Part shown: positions 14,426 through 15,758 of the stretch, piece by piece
Position numbering within the stretch: the stretch's first letter is position 1
How the letters are laid out: every line of letters starts with the position of its first letter
NCBI GenBank assembly: GCA_900545455.1
Contig: UQZF01000045.1
Location: 1-15,758 of the forward strand
DNA length: 15,758 nt
DNA from: an uncultured Eubacteriales bacterium
GTDB lineage: Bacteria; Bacillota; Clostridia; Lachnospirales; Lachnospiraceae
Reading direction: 5' to 3'
Made by a program: the position numbers and the translations under genes
Notes under the pieces: model-generated
What the model was told of the DNA's origin: nothing
Databases searched by the model: none
What the model saw: only the letters and a program-made list of their open reading frames with translations

Positions 14426-15758
14426 GCCTTGTGTCCCCCTATCTGACCGTTTCGCGATATTGCGGTCGCTCCCTCCTCGAGATTCATTCCCTTTAAAATG
14501 GCATTCTTGCCGAACTTTTTCTTGATGTCGAGCACGGCATGCTGCATCTGCTTCTCCTTGGCAAGCTTTTTCTTTTCCTCCTCCTTCTCGCGCTCGAGCT
14601 TCTCGTAATCGGTGAACAAATCAAGCTGTGTAAACTCGGGCTCATCATCGTACGCAAGGCTCTCGTCGACAACCTTGCAGGCGACAACGTATATTCTTCT
14701 CACGAGAAGATTCGGATTGATTATCCTGTCAAACAACTGCATCATCGCGTCCGTGATAATTCTTGTCGAGGATGTCCTGTGCTCAAGGTTCTGCGTTCCG
14801 TGCGCGTGCCTCGGTATGCGCCTGCCGTAGTTGTCGAGCACCACCTCGCCCTTGTATTTTTTCGCTATCTCGGGATTGGTGAGATTCTCAATATCGTAGC
14901 CGATTGTGAGCACAAGCTGATTTGTCACGAGATGCTTGTCGACAAGCCCGAGAACGAGCCCGTCCGTCATTTCCTTGACAATCAGCCTCGCCTTATCAGC
15001 CGTATAAGGGCATGATAACACCTGTCCCTCGCTCACGCTGTTCGTCTCGGAGCGGTACGACTTGATGTCCGCCATTGTGCACGGCTCATATCCCCACGCG
15101 TGGTCTATGAGAAGCTCTGCATTTACTCCGAACAGCTTGTAGAGCAGGTCCTCATTATAGTACTCATCCTTACCTCCGATTGAGCATCTTGCCACATCGC
15201 CCATCGTATACATTCCGTACTCGTTGAGCTTCTTCGTGTAACCGCGCCCGACACGCCAGAAATCGGTGAGTGGCTTATGCCCCCACAGAAGCCTGCGATA
15301 GCTCATCTCATCAAGTTCCGCAATTCTCACGCCGTCCTCATCAGGAAGTGCATGCTTAGCCACAATGTCCATAGCGACCTTACAGAGATACAGATTCGTG
15401 CCTATCCCCGCAGTCGCGGTTATGCCCGTCACCGACTTAATCTCATGAATCAGCTTTGCTGTAAGCTCCCGTGCCGTAAGATTATACATTCTCATATATT
15501 CCGTGATGTCAATCATAACCTCATCGATTGAATACACATGTATGTCCTCTGGTGCGATATATTTTAAATATATCTGATATATCCTCGTGCTGTACTCCAT
15601 GTAGTATGCCATTCGCGGCGGCGCAATGATGAAGTCAACGGCGAGGGACGGGTTCTCTTGCAGCTCGGAGAAGAGATACGACGAGCCTTCCAGCTTTCGC
15701 CCCGGCGCGTCATGCTGCCGTCCGGCGTTTGCTTCCTTGACGCGCTGCTTGACTTCAA
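14422..15758 (-). CDS. Y-family translesion DNA polymerase (UmuC/UvrX-like), 5' end outside window
   Basis: The frame is open to the right edge, so the ATG at 15612 is internal; the residues before it read FIIAPPRMAYYMEYS, typical of the family. About 444 C-terminal residues are visible; the first palm strand and its catalytic Asp lie outside. The second catalytic motif SIDE is encoded at 15531-15520, followed by the fingers/thumb helix-hairpin region (TGITATAGIGTNLYLCKVAMD region) and the little-finger domain. Near the C-terminus QLDLF (14628-14614) is the consensus beta-clamp binding pentapeptide. A Lys/Glu-rich helix follows. Such enzymes copy across damaged bases, often under SOS control; the promoter is not in the window. 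The YolD-like gene overlaps its stop. Confidence 0.92.
   Translation of the reverse strand, partial: EVKQRVKEANAGRQHDAPGRKLEGSSYLFSELQENPSLAVDFIIAPPRMAYYMEYSTRIYQIYLKYIAPEDIHVYSIDEVMIDITEYMRMYNLTARELTAKLIHEIKSVTGITATAGIGTNLYLCKVAMDIVAKHALPDEDGVRIAELDEMSYRRLLWGHKPLTDFWRVGRGYTKKLNEYGMYTMGDVARCSIGGKDEYYNEDLLYKLFGVNAELLIDHAWGYEPCTMADIKSYRSETNSVSEGQVLSCPYTADKARLIVKEMTDGLVLGLVDKHLVTNQLVLTIGYDIENLTNPEIAKKYKGEVVLDNYGRRIPRHAHGTQNLEHRTSSTRIITDAMMQLFDRIINPNLLVRRIYVVACKVVDESLAYDDEPEFTQLDLFTDYEKLEREKEEEKKKLAKEKQMQHAVLDIKKKFGKNAILKGMNLEEGATAISRNGQIGGHKA

Noticed and set aside
15564..15758. 64-residue minus-strand frame at the right edge
   Set aside because: It lies in another frame over the polymerase gene, which itself stays open to the edge with family-typical residues.

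Overview
The window looks like chromosomal DNA of a Gram-positive anaerobe of the Clostridia, most probably a Lachnospiraceae member. The reasons are AGGAGG-type ribosome binding sites, moderate GC coding sequence with AT-rich intergenic DNA, TTGACT/TATAAT-like promoters, tRNA genes without an encoded CCA, a Firmicutes-type Y-family polymerase paired with a YolD-like protein, and the gene families present. The genus cannot be decided from what is visible.

Layout. 1-247 is AT-rich non-coding DNA carrying a repeated TGGAATTTA motif and a leftward extended -10 promoter. 248-1727 (minus) is a two-gene unit: a WYL-type regulator, then a Cys-rich DUF3795 protein fused to a C-terminally cut MmcQ/YjbR domain. 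The two are joined by an imperfect 28-29 bp tandem repeat. The regulator has its own promoter with an inverted repeat over the start site. 1868-3373 is a non-ordinary region: two identical tRNA-Gly(GCC) genes (minus), each with a strong promoter and a palindrome centred on the -10, each followed by a terminator and hairpin-rich DNA, flanking a 5'-truncated HTH-membrane protein gene. A 13 bp copy of the tRNA 3' end lies beyond the hairpin stretch at 1868.

3446-6253: oligoendopeptidase F (minus) and, divergently, a protein with two GNAT domains (plus). 6240-12284 (minus): gltB-gltD, the large and small subunits of glutamate synthase, with a good promoter upstream. Together they make glutamate from glutamine and 2-oxoglutarate. 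12285-12791 is an AT-rich intergenic region. 12792-13940 (plus) is a DUF3810 membrane protein with an HEXXH motif. 13919-15758 (minus) is a cluster of a Y-family translesion polymerase (5' end outside the window), a YolD-like small protein overlapping it by ATGA, and a small Xre-type regulator.

Most coding content is ordinary housekeeping. The less ordinary signals are: the tRNA-Gly duplication with its diverged but still symmetric palindromes and its hairpin cassettes; the tandem repeat that builds translational coupling between regulator and DUF3795 gene; the truncated DUF3795-YjbR fusion next to a repeat-rich border; and two convergent gene pairs whose coding ends overlap.
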